NCBI RefSeq assembly: GCF_015207455.1
Contig: NZ_JADEWV010000029.1
Coordinates: 1 to 45,844, forward strand
Direction: 5' to 3'
Length of the DNA: 45,844 nt
Source of the DNA: Microcoleus sp. LEGE 07076
Lineage (GTDB): Bacteria > Cyanobacteriota > Cyanobacteriia > Cyanobacteriales > Microcoleaceae
Shown here: positions 1 to 7,933 of the stretch, one piece after another
Numbering within the stretch: position 1 is the first letter of the stretch
Layout of the letters: each line of letters begins with the position of its first letter
Program-made: the position numbers and the translations under genes
The notes under the pieces: generated by a model
The model's database searches: none
What the model saw: only the letters and a program-made list of their open reading frames with translations
Told to the model about the DNA's origin: nothing

Positions 1-1002
1 CTCCAACCTTCCACCGTGTTTGTCCACAACAATTTGATAACTAATTGACAGCCCCAAACCTGTCCCGTGTCCGACTGGTTTAGTAGTAAAAAACGGATCG
101 AAAATCTTGCTTTTTACAGATTCACTCATTCCCACACCATTATCTTTTATGCTAATTCTTGCCCAATTTTTTGAAATAACAGAAGTAGTAATTTCAATCA
201 GGCTTGGCTTCGCTTCTAGTTCCTCGGACGAAGATTTTTTTTCTTGCTCCCGCAACGCATCAACAGCATTATTAATCATATTCATAAATACCTGATTTAA
301 CTGTCCTGGATAACATTCTAGTTTCGGCAAGTTTCCATATTTTTTTACAATTTCAATAGCTCGAAAACCCGGTTTTCCCTTAATTAAATTCTGCAATATT
401 AACAAAGTGCTGTCAATTCCTTCGTGAATATTAACTGGTTTCTTTTCCGCTTCGTCTACCCGGGCAAAGTTTCGCAAAGTCAGCACAATTTCACGGATGC
501 GTTCCGAGCCAACTTTCATTGACGAAAGAGTTTTCAACAAATCTTCTCGCAAAAAATTTAGATCGATTTTTTCAATATAATCTTCAATTTCTGGAGCAGT
601 TTCGGGATACCTATTTTGGTACATTTCGAGTAATTTTAAAATATCGGCAGTGTAGTCATTCACATAAGTAATATTGCCGTATATAAAATTGACAGGATTG
701 TTAATTTCGTGGGCGATACCAGCTACCAAAATTCCCAAAGCCGACATTTTTTCGGCTTCGATCAATTTGATCTGCATTGCTTGCTGATTTTGCAGAGCTT
801 TTTCTAGTTTAGACATTCTTGCTTTTAATTTTTGTTCAGCATCTATAAATTCTTGAGTGACAGTTTTTAGCAAAAATTCTTTTTCTTGATTCTGGACTTC
901 TAGTTGGCTGCGTTTGGTTTCAGATATTTCTAGTTTTTGTCGCAGAATTAAATTTGCACTTTCTAGATTTTTAATGTTTTCTTCCCAGTCTATTGGTGAC
1001 AT
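1..1002 (-). CDS. Sensor histidine kinase, cut by left window edge
   Basis: Read from ATG at 1002, 334 codons stay open to base 1, so the C-terminus lies outside the window. Residues 1-80 are a charged coiled-coil-like helix with no PAS, GAF or membrane segment. The H-box has phospho-acceptor His98 in GIAHEINNPVNFIYGN. An ATPase domain follows, with N-box NQVFMNMINNAVDAL, G1 KDNGVG, F-box IFDPFFTTKP and G2 GHGTGLGLS, where the window ends. This is a soluble HWE-unlike HisKA/HATPase kinase of the type common in filamentous cyanobacteria. The catalytic half is closely related to that of the kinase ending at 26511 (shared INNPV.FIYGN, NQVFMN, FFTTKP and SISYQI). With no sensor domain visible, its input probably comes from a partner protein. 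No response regulator lies next to it in the window. Confidence 0.9.
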   Translation of the reverse strand, partial: MSPIDWEENIKNLESANLILRQKLEISETKRSQLEVQNQEKEFLLKTVTQEFIDAEQKLKARMSKLEKALQNQQAMQIKLIEAEKMSALGILVAGIAHEINNPVNFIYGNITYVNDYTADILKLLEMYQNRYPETAPEIEDYIEKIDLNFLREDLLKTLSSMKVGSERIREIVLTLRNFARVDEAEKKPVNIHEGIDSTLLILQNLIKGKPGFRAIEIVKKYGNLPKLECYPGQLNQVFMNMINNAVDALREQEKKSSSEELEAKPSLIEITTSVISKNWARISIKDNGVGMSESVKSKIFDPFFTTKPVGHGTGLGLSISYQIVVDKHGGRLE

Positions 1003-1565
1003 TTGCTATTATTTTTAACTAAGATAATTAGATATAATTTTTATTATTAAATTGACTTCCACCCTTAATTTAATGAAAATTTAGTCACATCTCCCCCCGA
1101 GTTTTTTTTCTTTAAAAATTAAGACTTCCTTGATTTTGCTATGTCTAAAAATCTTATCTAAGATTTATTCAAAATGTCAAGAGATTAACAACAAAGCAGG
1201 TTAAAACCGATCGCAGTTTTTCATCCCCGCAGTCGCATTCGCGTTGGAGACGATCGGATTGTCGATCTGCAGCCCGTTAGCGAAGCTTGCATTCGACAGG
1301 ATAGCGCATTTGTATGAAGGCCCGGGCGCGAAAAATTGCCCGATGAACGACAAGATTTGTACAAAAGTCGCCCCGGGCGATCGCCCACAAGCAATCTCAA
1401 CTAACCAGCCAAGTGGCAGATATCTCAGAACGCCGTCACACTATACCATTGCTGAGAAATTTCACTTCTGCGTGTCGATCGCACTTACACAACCGCACCA
1501 TTTTGTGCTAAGAACTACTACTTGTGACAGCATCGACACAGCAATTTATATTTGGAGAGTAATTG
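1003..1565. other. Non-coding spacer between kinase and aminopropyltransferase
   Basis: The first 180 bases are AT-rich and may hold the promoter of the minus-strand kinase. Bases 1200-1420 are GC-richer and repeat-like, with a GCCCGGGCG/CGCCCCGGGC inverted pair (about 1319-1380) and HIP1-like octamers. The 110-residue open frame across 1244-1576 starts at TTG, has no family features and runs into the next gene, so I do not call it. No RNA gene was recognised. Confidence 0.5.
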
Positions 1566-2510
1566 ATGTCAGGTAGCGAAGTTCGTGCAGACTTTTGGAT
1601 GAGCGAGTACATTACCCCCTGGGATATTTACGTTCACGGCATCATCAGCGTCCTCGCTTACAAGAAAACTGCCTATCAAGAAATGTACGTAGTCCAAACC
1701 GGTACCTACGGCAAAGGCTTAGTTTTGGACGGCAAATGGCAATCTTGTACCGGCGACGAGTTTCTCTACCACGAACCCCTCGTACACCCAGCCATGATTG
1801 CTCACGGTTCGCCCAAAAAAGTGCTCGTGCTCGGCGGCGGAGAAGGAGCTACAATTAGAGAAGTGCTCCGCTGGAAAACAGTTGAAAAAGTCGTGATGAT
1901 CGACATTGACGGCGAAGTAGTAGAAGCTTGCCGCGAACACCTGCCAGAAATGCACCAAAATGCCTTTGATGACCCCCGCTGCGAAGTAGTAATCGGCGAT
2001 GCTTTGGACTATTTAGACAAAACAGACAAAGATTGGGATATAGTCATTTCCGACCTATCCGATCCCATTGAAGAAGGCCCATCTTTCCAGTTATTTACCA
2101 AGGAGTATTTTGAGAAAGTCCGCAAAATAATGTCACCTGACGGATATTTTGTAGTGCAAGCAGGCCCAGTTTCTCCGGCAGAAATGAAAATGCACGCTCG
2201 CATTGTCAACACCCTAAAATCAGTATTTCCCAACGTTCAATCCTGCACCAGCTTTATTTCTACCTACGGAGCTCCTTGGGGTTTTGCCATAGCTTCAACT
2301 CAGGAAATAAATACCAGACCAGAACCCGAAGTTACGGACAAAATACTTGCCGAGAAAACAACCGGTGGGTTGAGGATGTTCGACGGGATTACACTGTTGG
2401 GGTTGATGCAAGTTCCGGGTCACTTGCGCCAGGTAATCGCCGAGGAAACCGAAGTTTACACTATGGCAGCACCGCCTAAATTTTTCGGGAAAGGCTCTGT
2501 CGGTCAGTGA
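1566..2510 (+). CDS. speE: Polyamine aminopropyltransferase (spermidine/thermospermine synthase family)
   Basis: Transfers an aminopropyl group from decarboxylated S-adenosylmethionine to a polyamine acceptor in the cytosol. I chose ATG 1566, with GGAG at 1554-1557 eight bases upstream; an in-frame TTG lies just before it at 1563. The protein has about 314 residues: an N-terminal beta-domain (LDGKWQS, then DEFLYHEPLVHP) and a Rossmann methyltransferase-like core with the nucleotide loop LVLGGGEGATIREVL, acidic ribose-binding DIDGEVVE, GDALDYL, and active-site loop DLSDPIEEGPSFQLFTK. Classical spermidine synthases usually read DSSDPxGPA in that loop. The DL(S/A)DP..EGP form and VVQAGP resemble the ACL5/thermospermine synthase branch, so the exact product is uncertain. 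The neighbour at 2550 has its own ribosome binding site; no speD or speA is nearby. Confidence 0.92.
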   Translation: MSGSEVRADFWMSEYITPWDIYVHGIISVLAYKKTAYQEMYVVQTGTYGKGLVLDGKWQSCTGDEFLYHEPLVHPAMIAHGSPKKVLVLGGGEGATIREVLRWKTVEKVVMIDIDGEVVEACREHLPEMHQNAFDDPRCEVVIGDALDYLDKTDKDWDIVISDLSDPIEEGPSFQLFTKEYFEKVRKIMSPDGYFVVQAGPVSPAEMKMHARIVNTLKSVFPNVQSCTSFISTYGAPWGFAIASTQEINTRPEPEVTDKILAEKTTGGLRMFDGITLLGLMQVPGHLRQVIAEETEVYTMAAPPKFFGKGSVGQ

Positions 2511-2549
2511 AGTTAAATTGAAAGAGAAAAGTCGTTTGGAGTAACTGAG

Positions 2550-2721
2550 ATGGGTAATTTAATTCGCATAGTCGCCGCCATTTTTCTTCCCCCTCTGGGC
2601 GTATTTTTGACTGTCGGCATCGGCACAGATTTTTTGGATCAACCTGGTTCTCACGTTTTTGGGCTTTATCCCCGGCATTGTCCACGCCATTTGGGTAATT
2701 GCTAAGCACGATCGAGGTTAA
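2550..2721 (+). pseudogene. Frameshifted Pmp3/YqaE (UPF0057) small membrane protein
   Basis: A good ribosome binding site (GGAG 2538-2541) precedes ATG 2550. The start reads MGNLIRIVAAIFLPPLGVFL, the first hydrophobic segment of the Pmp3/YqaE family. After the codons for GIGTD, a run of six T (2630-2635) shifts the frame, and frame 0 stops at TAA 2703-2705 after 51 residues. Dropping one T restores a normal second half (FWINLVLTFLGFIPG, then IVHAIWVIAKHDRG) that stops at TAA 2719-2721, giving a 56-57 residue two-helix protein of ordinary family length. Conservation of the downstream frame suggests a very recent mutation, a homopolymer sequencing error, or slippage on T6. The intact family protein is a small membrane stress protein that affects membrane potential. 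Confidence 0.8.
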
Positions 2722-2735
2722 GCTATTTTTGCATC

Positions 2736-2791
2736 GGTGCGTCGCTGCCAAATTTTCGAGTTTATGGGGAGATGGTTGATAGCGACGCACC
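2736..2791. repeat. Inverted repeat between convergent genes
   Basis: Perfect 11-base arms, GGTGCGTCGCT (2736-2746) and AGCGACGCACC (2781-2791), are separated by 34 bases. It lies between the Pmp3 gene and the convergent gene ending at 2862, and could act as a bidirectional transcription stop or be a REP-type element. No T-tract follows, so terminator function is only inferred. The next bases, to about 2850, hold an imperfect direct repeat (ATCTGCGTTCATCCGCGTTTATCTGCC-like) of a kind scattered in cyanobacterial spacers. Confidence 0.5.
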
Positions 2792-2861
2792 CTACGGTGT
2801 GTATTAAATCTGCGTTCATCCGCGTTTATCTGCCAACATCTGCGGTTGACAATAAAAAAAT

Positions 2862-4139
2862 CTAATTATTATCAGAATTTGATTGCACCTCAATTTCTTG
2901 ACAAACCAATTCAGCGATTTTTCGCGCCGCCCCAGACTCGCCGCGCACACTCCGCAAACGATCGCCCATTCGTGCTAATTTATCGGGATGGCTCAAATAG
3001 TCGATCGCCAAATGGGCCACAGCATCCGCTTCCAGCCGCCCGATTAACTCCGGTACAATCTCCTCTCCAGCCCAAATATTCGGCCAAGCATAAAGTTTTC
3101 CCTTCCCCAACTGCAAGATTGCCCAATTAATCGCCGTCGCAAAAACAGAACCGACTAACGGTAAATTTGCCAGCAATCCCGGCAATCCGTCCCAAGCTTT
3201 CATCGCATCCAATTGCTGCGTCGGAATCAAAACAATCATCGGTACAGCTAACGAACCCAATTCCGCAGTATTCGCCCCCACAGTAGTCAAACACAGACTG
3301 CATTCTGATAGTAAATCGTAGGCAGGAGTTTGCGTCCAAAGTTCTATTTTCAAGCCATTTTCTGTCTGCAAAAACGGCGATTCTGTTAAATGAAGTTCCG
3401 CGCTAGCGTTAGCAAATAAATGCAAGCAAGGATTTTGTTCAGCGTCGGCAAAACGTGCTAGAGTTTGCACATCTAAGCTCGGAGCAACCGGAATTACAAA
3501 GCGCGTTTCAGGGCGGATGCGGTGGATGGATTGGGCGATCGCCAAACATAACGGTACACCTAAAGCTAATTTTGCCGCCTTAGAACCCGGTAACAATCCA
3601 ATTAACTCTATTTCCCGTCGGGGTTGTACGCCGTCTTTTGCCTCCGATTTGCGATCGCCCACTTCCGCAATCAAATCTCCCACAACTGTAAATTTATTAG
3701 CATATTTTGGGGAAATTTTAGCAAAAACTTCCGGTTTCATCGCCGCAAACCTATCAATCCAGCGATACCACCGCGCGTCCCATTCCGCATAAATAACCGT
3801 GCGATATTTCAGCCTTTTACCAATAACAACCGTAAAAAATTGGTCGCCGCCTAAAAATAAAACAACTCCCTGTTCGTACCAATCCCAATTTTGGGCAGTT
3901 TTGCCAGATAATAGGAACGGAAAAAAATGCTCCGGTGCTTGCACTCTGTCCACTTCTGGATAGTTCGAGGCGATTTCTGCTTCTTTCCCCGTGGCGTGCG
4001 GACAGGGGGACAGCACCACCGAGATTCGCGCTTCTGTGCCTCTGTTTGCCAATTGCTGGCGCAATGCTTGCACGGCGGGACGCACCCAAGTTGCCAATTC
4101 TCCGGGCCCGTTGGAGAGGATTAAAATATCGACTGTCAT
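2862..4139 (-). CDS. Lipid-A-disaccharide synthase-related glycosyltransferase-like protein
   Basis: A 425-residue soluble protein starting at ATG 4139. It opens with ILILSNGPGELATWVRP, the N-terminal strand and glycine-rich loop typical of GT-B fold enzymes and of the LpxB-related family conserved in cyanobacteria. Other visible segments are VVLSPCPHATGKE, VVLFLGGDQFF, GLLPGSKAAKL (the LpxB-like LPGSR position, here with Lys) and a C-terminal half with TTVGANTAELGSLAVPMIVLIPT, which matches the donor-binding region of LpxB/MurG-like enzymes. LpxB itself joins UDP-diacylglucosamine to lipid X, but this family is a separate branch whose substrate I do not know. It stands alone, divergent from the ankyrin gene at 4176 with 36 bases between the starts, so the two probably share a promoter region. 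Confidence 0.75.
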   Translation of the reverse strand: MTVDILILSNGPGELATWVRPAVQALRQQLANRGTEARISVVLSPCPHATGKEAEIASNYPEVDRVQAPEHFFPFLLSGKTAQNWDWYEQGVVLFLGGDQFFTVVIGKRLKYRTVIYAEWDARWYRWIDRFAAMKPEVFAKISPKYANKFTVVGDLIAEVGDRKSEAKDGVQPRREIELIGLLPGSKAAKLALGVPLCLAIAQSIHRIRPETRFVIPVAPSLDVQTLARFADAEQNPCLHLFANASAELHLTESPFLQTENGLKIELWTQTPAYDLLSECSLCLTTVGANTAELGSLAVPMIVLIPTQQLDAMKAWDGLPGLLANLPLVGSVFATAINWAILQLGKGKLYAWPNIWAGEEIVPELIGRLEADAVAHLAIDYLSHPDKLARMGDRLRSVRGESGAARKIAELVCQEIEVQSNSDNN

Positions 4140-4175
4140 AGGATTTAAGATTTAAAAGGATACAAGGGAGAATTT

Positions 4176-4652
4176 ATGACAGATTTAATGGATGCCGTCA
4201 AGATGGGTGATGTGGCGGCGGTAGAATGTGCGATCGAACAACGTGCAGATATCAACGCCAAAGATGAGGAAGGGGCGACGGCTTTGACGGCTGCGGCTGA
4301 GGCTGGCAATGCTGAAATTGTCAAAAAAATCCTCGCAGCAAGCGCGGATGCTAACAGTCAGGATAATGACGGGTGGACGCCGTTAATGAGCGCCGCTGCT
4401 GCCGGACATAGGGAGATTGTACAGCTTTTGTTGGAGGCGGGAGCGGATGTGAATGCTAAAACTAATTTTGGTTTGACGGCTTTGATGAGTGCCGCTGGTA
4501 GCGGGCGTACTGAAGTTGTGGAGGTTTTAGTCGATAAAGGAGCTGATATTAAGGCTAAAGATAATAATACTTGGACTGCTTTAATTTGGGCATCTTCGGA
4601 AAATCATCAAGATGTCGTTGAGGTTTTGAAGCTGGCGCGCGATCGGCCTTAA
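4176..4652 (+). CDS. Ankyrin-repeat protein
   Basis: A 158-residue soluble protein built almost wholly of about four 33-residue ankyrin repeats, each with the G.TAL..AA..G..E+V..LL..GAD.NAKD pattern: DEEGATALTAAAEAGNAEIV, NDGWTPLMSAAAAGHREIV, NFGLTALMSAAGSGRTEVV and NNTWTALIWASSENHQDVV. The fold is a protein-protein interaction scaffold; nothing shows the partner. Start ATG 4176 follows GGGAG (4166-4170). It is related in sequence style to the larger ankyrin protein at 32001-33482. A strong hairpin ends the unit. Confidence 0.9.
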   Translation: MTDLMDAVKMGDVAAVECAIEQRADINAKDEEGATALTAAAEAGNAEIVKKILAASADANSQDNDGWTPLMSAAAAGHREIVQLLLEAGADVNAKTNFGLTALMSAAGSGRTEVVEVLVDKGADIKAKDNNTWTALIWASSENHQDVVEVLKLARDRP

Positions 4653-4661
4653 AGACTTAGC

Positions 4662-4688
4662 AACCGGGTTTATTCGATAAACCCGGTT
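4662..4688 (+). terminator. Strong hairpin after ankyrin gene
   Basis: Arms AACCGGGTTTAT (4662-4673) and ATAAACCCGGTT (4677-4688) are perfectly complementary over 12 bases around a TCG loop, starting 10 bases after the stop codon. Only a short T-run (TTTCT) follows, so it may be a Rho-independent terminator or a member of the AAACCGGGTTT repeat family often seen in these genomes. Confidence 0.6.
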
Positions 4689-4731
4689 TCTGGATGATAC
4701 AATTAATTAATAAATTTGCCATTTTTCTATC

Positions 4732-5475
4732 ATGGTACTATTCGATCGAGAAATGCGTTTGCCAACTAGCGCCGAACTTCCTTCTTCGGATGATACTCCT
4801 GTGGATAACGAAAATCAAAACTTCCTTCCCAACTTACTTTTATTCTTGCTCAAATTTCACTGGAAGCAGCGGAACGACTGGTTTTTTGGCGTGGATATGG
4901 GAGTTTATCACACGACGGGAGTAAGTCATCTGGTTCCAATTGTTCCTGACGGCTTCTTGAGTTTGGGTGTTGAAAGGTTCAAAGGCGATACTTTGCGCCT
5001 CAGTTACGTCCTGTGGGAAGAAAATAATATTCCCCCGATTTTTGCCCTAGAGATTGTTTCTCAAACTTACGGCGGCGAATACGATAAAAAAATTGAGATT
5101 TATGCCCGGTTGGGTGTGCTGTACTATGTGATTTACAATCCCTACTACTGGCGGCGAGACCAACAGCAACCGTTTGAAGTTTATCGTTTGGTAAATGGCG
5201 AGTACGAACAGCAAATTGGTGAACCTTTCTGGATGCCGGAAGTGGGTTTAGGTATTGGTCGAGGTCGGTACAGCGATGGGGAGCGACAGTTGGAAGTTTT
5301 GTACTGGTTTGACGAACAAGGTACTAGGTATTTGACGGCTGAAGACACTGCGGAGCGAGCACAGCAAAGAGCGGAGGAATCAGAACAAAGAGCGGAGGAA
5401 TCAGCGCAAAGAGCGGAGGAAATACAACAGCAGCTTGCTAGATACCGCGATCGCTTTGGCGAGTTGCCCCAATAG
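4732..5475 (+). CDS. Uma2-family (DUF820) PD-(D/E)XK nuclease-like protein
   Basis: 247 residues. The core carries the Uma2 signature: VPDGFL (Asp73), FALEIVS (Glu107) and YDKKIEIYARLGV (Lys119/120), followed by YYVIYNP, i.e. the D..ExK metal-binding arrangement of restriction-like nucleases. Uma2 proteins are present in dozens of copies in cyanobacteria; their role is poorly known. The C-terminus (residues about 205-235) is a charged coiled coil made of tandem RAEESEQ/RAEESAQ/RAEEIQQ heptads, encoded by repeated GAGCGGAGGAATCAG-type DNA, a common tail in this subfamily. No Shine-Dalgarno precedes ATG 4732. It is convergent with the gene ending at 5556. Confidence 0.85.
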   Translation: MVLFDREMRLPTSAELPSSDDTPVDNENQNFLPNLLLFLLKFHWKQRNDWFFGVDMGVYHTTGVSHLVPIVPDGFLSLGVERFKGDTLRLSYVLWEENNIPPIFALEIVSQTYGGEYDKKIEIYARLGVLYYVIYNPYYWRRDQQQPFEVYRLVNGEYEQQIGEPFWMPEVGLGIGRGRYSDGERQLEVLYWFDEQGTRYLTAEDTAERAQQRAEESEQRAEESAQRAEEIQQQLARYRDRFGELPQ

Positions 5476-5528
5476 CAAAGTGCGATCGCCCCTTTTGCTA
5501 ATGTGCGCTCGCCGCAAATAAACTCAAC

Positions 5529-5546
5529 ACCGACTAATTAATCGGT
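5529..5546. terminator. Small palindrome between convergent genes
   Basis: ACCGA (5529-5533) and TCGGT (5542-5546) flank an AT-rich palindromic centre in the 80-base gap between the convergent genes ending at 5475 and 5556. It is a weak candidate bidirectional terminator. Confidence 0.3.
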
Positions 5547-5555
5547 TCTGGATTT

Positions 5556-6608
5556 CTAGCCGACATAAGTGCCAATTTTGTCTGGTATAAACAATGGCTT
5601 CAAAGTGATATTTCCACCGCCTTCAATTACTGCGATCGTATCACCATAACTAAGTTGGTTGCCTCCAATTGGTGTAAAGAATGGCAAGCCGTTTGTTTGG
5701 ATTGCTAAATCTCGATTATTGTTGATGGGAAACAGAATGTATTTATCGAATGATGTATAGCCGAACTGGATCGTATCCTGACCTTGGGTAAAGTTTTGAA
5801 TTTTAGCAAAACCTGGCCCCTCGTAGAACTGCTGGCTGACAGGCGTCGGTCTGCTACCCCCTATACCTGGGACGGTAACGGCCAACACGAAGTTATCGCG
5901 ACCGCTACCGCCAATGAGAGTATCGAATTCATCGCTGCCGTAACTTTGAAACTGTCGCCTGCCGTTAGCGTCTAAAACATATTGAATTCCAAATATGTTA
6001 ACATTTTCCACCCCGAAACCCTGGACGGTATCATTACCGGAAGTTCCGAAAAAATTCACATCAACAAAGGGAAGAGCGGGCTCAAATTGCCCGAATTTTC
6101 GGTAGTGTTCTGCGCCTGTTTTGAACACTCCCGCCTTGACGGCTGTTGCTACAGCGGGGTGTTCCAGCAAGTATTCTGATTCAAAAAATGTGTTCGCATA
6201 CAGACCTTCTTTGGCTCCGAATTTGATGAAGTGCTCAAAACCAGATTTAAAAGTTCCGTTCTGTACAAACGGCACAAGTACGGGATATCGTTTTAAATAA
6301 AATGCTTCGTCGTAGTCAAGCGATACATTGGTGCGGCCTTCTTGGTAACCAAACTGAATAAAGTGGTCTAAACCAGAGGCAAAAGGTGCGTTTGGATTGC
6401 TTGAGTTGCGGATTGAGGGAGCAATATCTGGATTTTGAGCTAGATAGGTTTGTTCGTCAAAGTAACGCGATACTGCGGTGAGGCCACCAGCTTGACCAAA
6501 TTTTTCAAAGTGTTCTTTCCCAGATTTGATGATTCCTGCATCAATGGCAGGTTTCAGCCACGGATATTGCCAGAGGTAGTATTGTTCGTCAAAGATATCG
6601 TAATTCAT
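5556..6608 (-). CDS. Secreted repeat protein with RTX-like C-terminal region
   Basis: 350 residues from ATG 6608. Residues 1-185 are four copies of a roughly 45-residue repeat, (F/Y)DE.YYL...P...P.I..G...SG.EHF..FG..EG, the repeat often found before RTX calcium-binding regions in exported bacterial proteins. The C-terminal half has GTSGNDTVQGFG and DTLIGGSGRDNFVLA, degenerate G-G-x-G-x-D nonapeptides that bind calcium, and ends in a beta-rich tail. No Sec signal peptide is present. This fits type I secretion through an uncleaved C-terminal signal, although no secretion genes lie nearby. It is a paralogue of the next minus-strand gene (6950-7933), with the same repeat order and domain ending, and so arose by duplication. 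Specific function unknown. Confidence 0.8.
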   Translation of the reverse strand: MNYDIFDEQYYLWQYPWLKPAIDAGIIKSGKEHFEKFGQAGGLTAVSRYFDEQTYLAQNPDIAPSIRNSSNPNAPFASGLDHFIQFGYQEGRTNVSLDYDEAFYLKRYPVLVPFVQNGTFKSGFEHFIKFGAKEGLYANTFFESEYLLEHPAVATAVKAGVFKTGAEHYRKFGQFEPALPFVDVNFFGTSGNDTVQGFGVENVNIFGIQYVLDANGRRQFQSYGSDEFDTLIGGSGRDNFVLAVTVPGIGGSRPTPVSQQFYEGPGFAKIQNFTQGQDTIQFGYTSFDKYILFPINNNRDLAIQTNGLPFFTPIGGNQLSYGDTIAVIEGGGNITLKPLFIPDKIGTYVG

Positions 6609-6708
6609 TTTTGCTTTTTTAAGTAAGAATGTAAAGTGCGATCGAGCAAACTATTTTACGGCACAATTGCCCAAAAAATCAAAAGTCATCAATCAACAGC
6701 ATTAGCTA

Positions 6709-6745
6709 GTGACTGATGACTGATGACTGATGACTGATGACTAAT
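6709..6745. repeat. Heptamer tandem repeat (TGACTRA)n
   Basis: Consecutive GTGACTGATGACTGATGACTG units repeat a 7-base TGACTGA motif about five times. Short tandem heptamer repeats (STRR) of this type are known from filamentous cyanobacteria. Related runs occur at 6903-6952, 28850-28898 and 44331-44368. Confidence 0.85.
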
Positions 6746-6819
6746 CACTACTAAGGAGCGAAAACTTAATAACTTAAACATTTCCTACAGTCTTCTCTCC
6801 TGTAAGTTGCAAGAAAGAA

Positions 6820-6876
6820 GGAGGCAGAGCCTCCGCACCTGCATTACCAGGCAGAGCCTGGTAACGAGCGAAGAGG
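6820..6876. repeat. REP-like palindromes between paralogues
   Basis: Two adjacent hairpins, GGAGGCAGAGCCTCC and TTACCAGGCAGAGCCTGGTAA, lie in the 341-base gap between the two RTX-like genes. The second hairpin shares its core with one inside the element at 21974-22142. No gene is seen in this gap. Confidence 0.75.
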
Positions 6877-6902
6877 GCGGACACGCACCATCCACGGCCC
6901 CT

Positions 6903-6952
6903 ACTGACTATTGACTAATGACTATTGACTAATGACTGCTGACTAATGACTA
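6903..6952. repeat. Heptamer tandem repeat overlapping a stop codon
   Basis: A run of TGACTAT/TGACTAA/TGACTGC heptamers. Its last unit provides the minus-strand TAG (6950-6952) that ends the neighbouring gene. Confidence 0.8.
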
Positions 6953-7933
6953 ACCAATCAAGAAAGTACCGTTACCGTTAGATTCTTGGAAAGTCAAACC
7001 CAAAGTTGCTCCTCCTTCAATCACGCCCAGCACATCTCCAAAACGCTGGATTGACAAATTATTGCCAACCGGAGTCAGGCTGTAGCCGCTTAAAGAAGTT
7101 CCTTGCAGTTGGATAAAATCGTTTTCTATGTCGAAGTTCCGAATCGTAGCTTGACCGTTACCCGTATACAGAGGTGTCGGGGATGAATTCTGGGCTGCTG
7201 CTGGAACTCCGAGGACGAATGTATCAACTCCCGGACTGCCGGTCAGGACATCGAATTCGTTGGTGCCAAAGCTTTCATACTGCCGATTGCCGTTGCGGTC
7301 GATACCTACTTCCACTCCGATAAGTTCCGCATTTCCCCCACCCGCACCAGTGATGATGTCGTTGCTGCGGCTGCCCACAAAAGTCGCAGACCGGCTGGGC
7401 TCGTTTTTGCCGAAATTGAAGAAGTGTTCCCGACCGGTTTTCAATGCGCCTGAGTTGACAAACGGTACGATGTCGGGGTTTTCTTTTAAGTATTCCGGTT
7501 CAAAAAATGAAGTTCCAAAACGACCTTCTTTTGCGCCAAATTGAATGAAATGCTGATACCCAGATTTGAAAGTTCCGTTCTGAATAAACGGTTGCAGTTC
7601 TGAGTTGTTTGCTAAATAAAAGCTTTCGTTGTATTCGGGAGATACGGAGGCCCGGCGCTGTCCTTCATCGTAGCCGAACTGAATAAAGTGATCTAAGCCT
7701 GTGGCAAAAGGTGCGTTGGGATTGACTGTGCGGACAAAGGGTTGAAGGTCTGGGTTGGCGGCAAGGTAAGTATCTTCGTCAAAATACCGCGATATTTTGG
7801 TTAAGCCGCCGGCTTGACCGAATTTTTCAAAGTGTTCTTTGCCGGATTTGATGATTCCTGCATCAATGGCGGGTTTTACCCAAGGATATTGGGCTAGGTA
7901 GTATTGTTCGTCAAAAATTGCGTAGTTAGCCAT
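6950..7933 (-). CDS. Secreted repeat protein with RTX-like C-terminal region (paralogue)
   Basis: 327 residues from ATG 7933, preceded by AGGAGG (7940-7945 on the minus strand), a strong ribosome binding site that the paralogue lacks. Four N-terminal repeats (FDEQYYLAQYPWVKPAIDAG and so on) are followed by SRSNDIITGAGGGN and GTNEFDVLTGSPGVDTFVLG, degenerate RTX calcium-binding motifs, and a short beta tail. No Sec signal or membrane segment. The first 75 residues are nearly identical to those of the 5556-6608 protein while the C-terminal halves have diverged, as expected for duplication followed by divergence or conversion of the 5-prime end. Probably a surface or extracellular structural protein; function unknown. 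Confidence 0.8.
   Translation of the reverse strand: MANYAIFDEQYYLAQYPWVKPAIDAGIIKSGKEHFEKFGQAGGLTKISRYFDEDTYLAANPDLQPFVRTVNPNAPFATGLDHFIQFGYDEGQRRASVSPEYNESFYLANNSELQPFIQNGTFKSGYQHFIQFGAKEGRFGTSFFEPEYLKENPDIVPFVNSGALKTGREHFFNFGKNEPSRSATFVGSRSNDIITGAGGGNAELIGVEVGIDRNGNRQYESFGTNEFDVLTGSPGVDTFVLGVPAAAQNSSPTPLYTGNGQATIRNFDIENDFIQLQGTSLSGYSLTPVGNNLSIQRFGDVLGVIEGGATLGLTFQESNGNGTFLIG

Noticed and set aside
1547-1552. TATATT as -10 box of speE
   Set aside because: Transcription would start after the ribosome binding site, too close to ATG 1566.
1244-1576. 110-codon open frame before speE
   Set aside because: TTG start, no ribosome binding site, overlaps the speE start, composition like the repeat-rich spacer.
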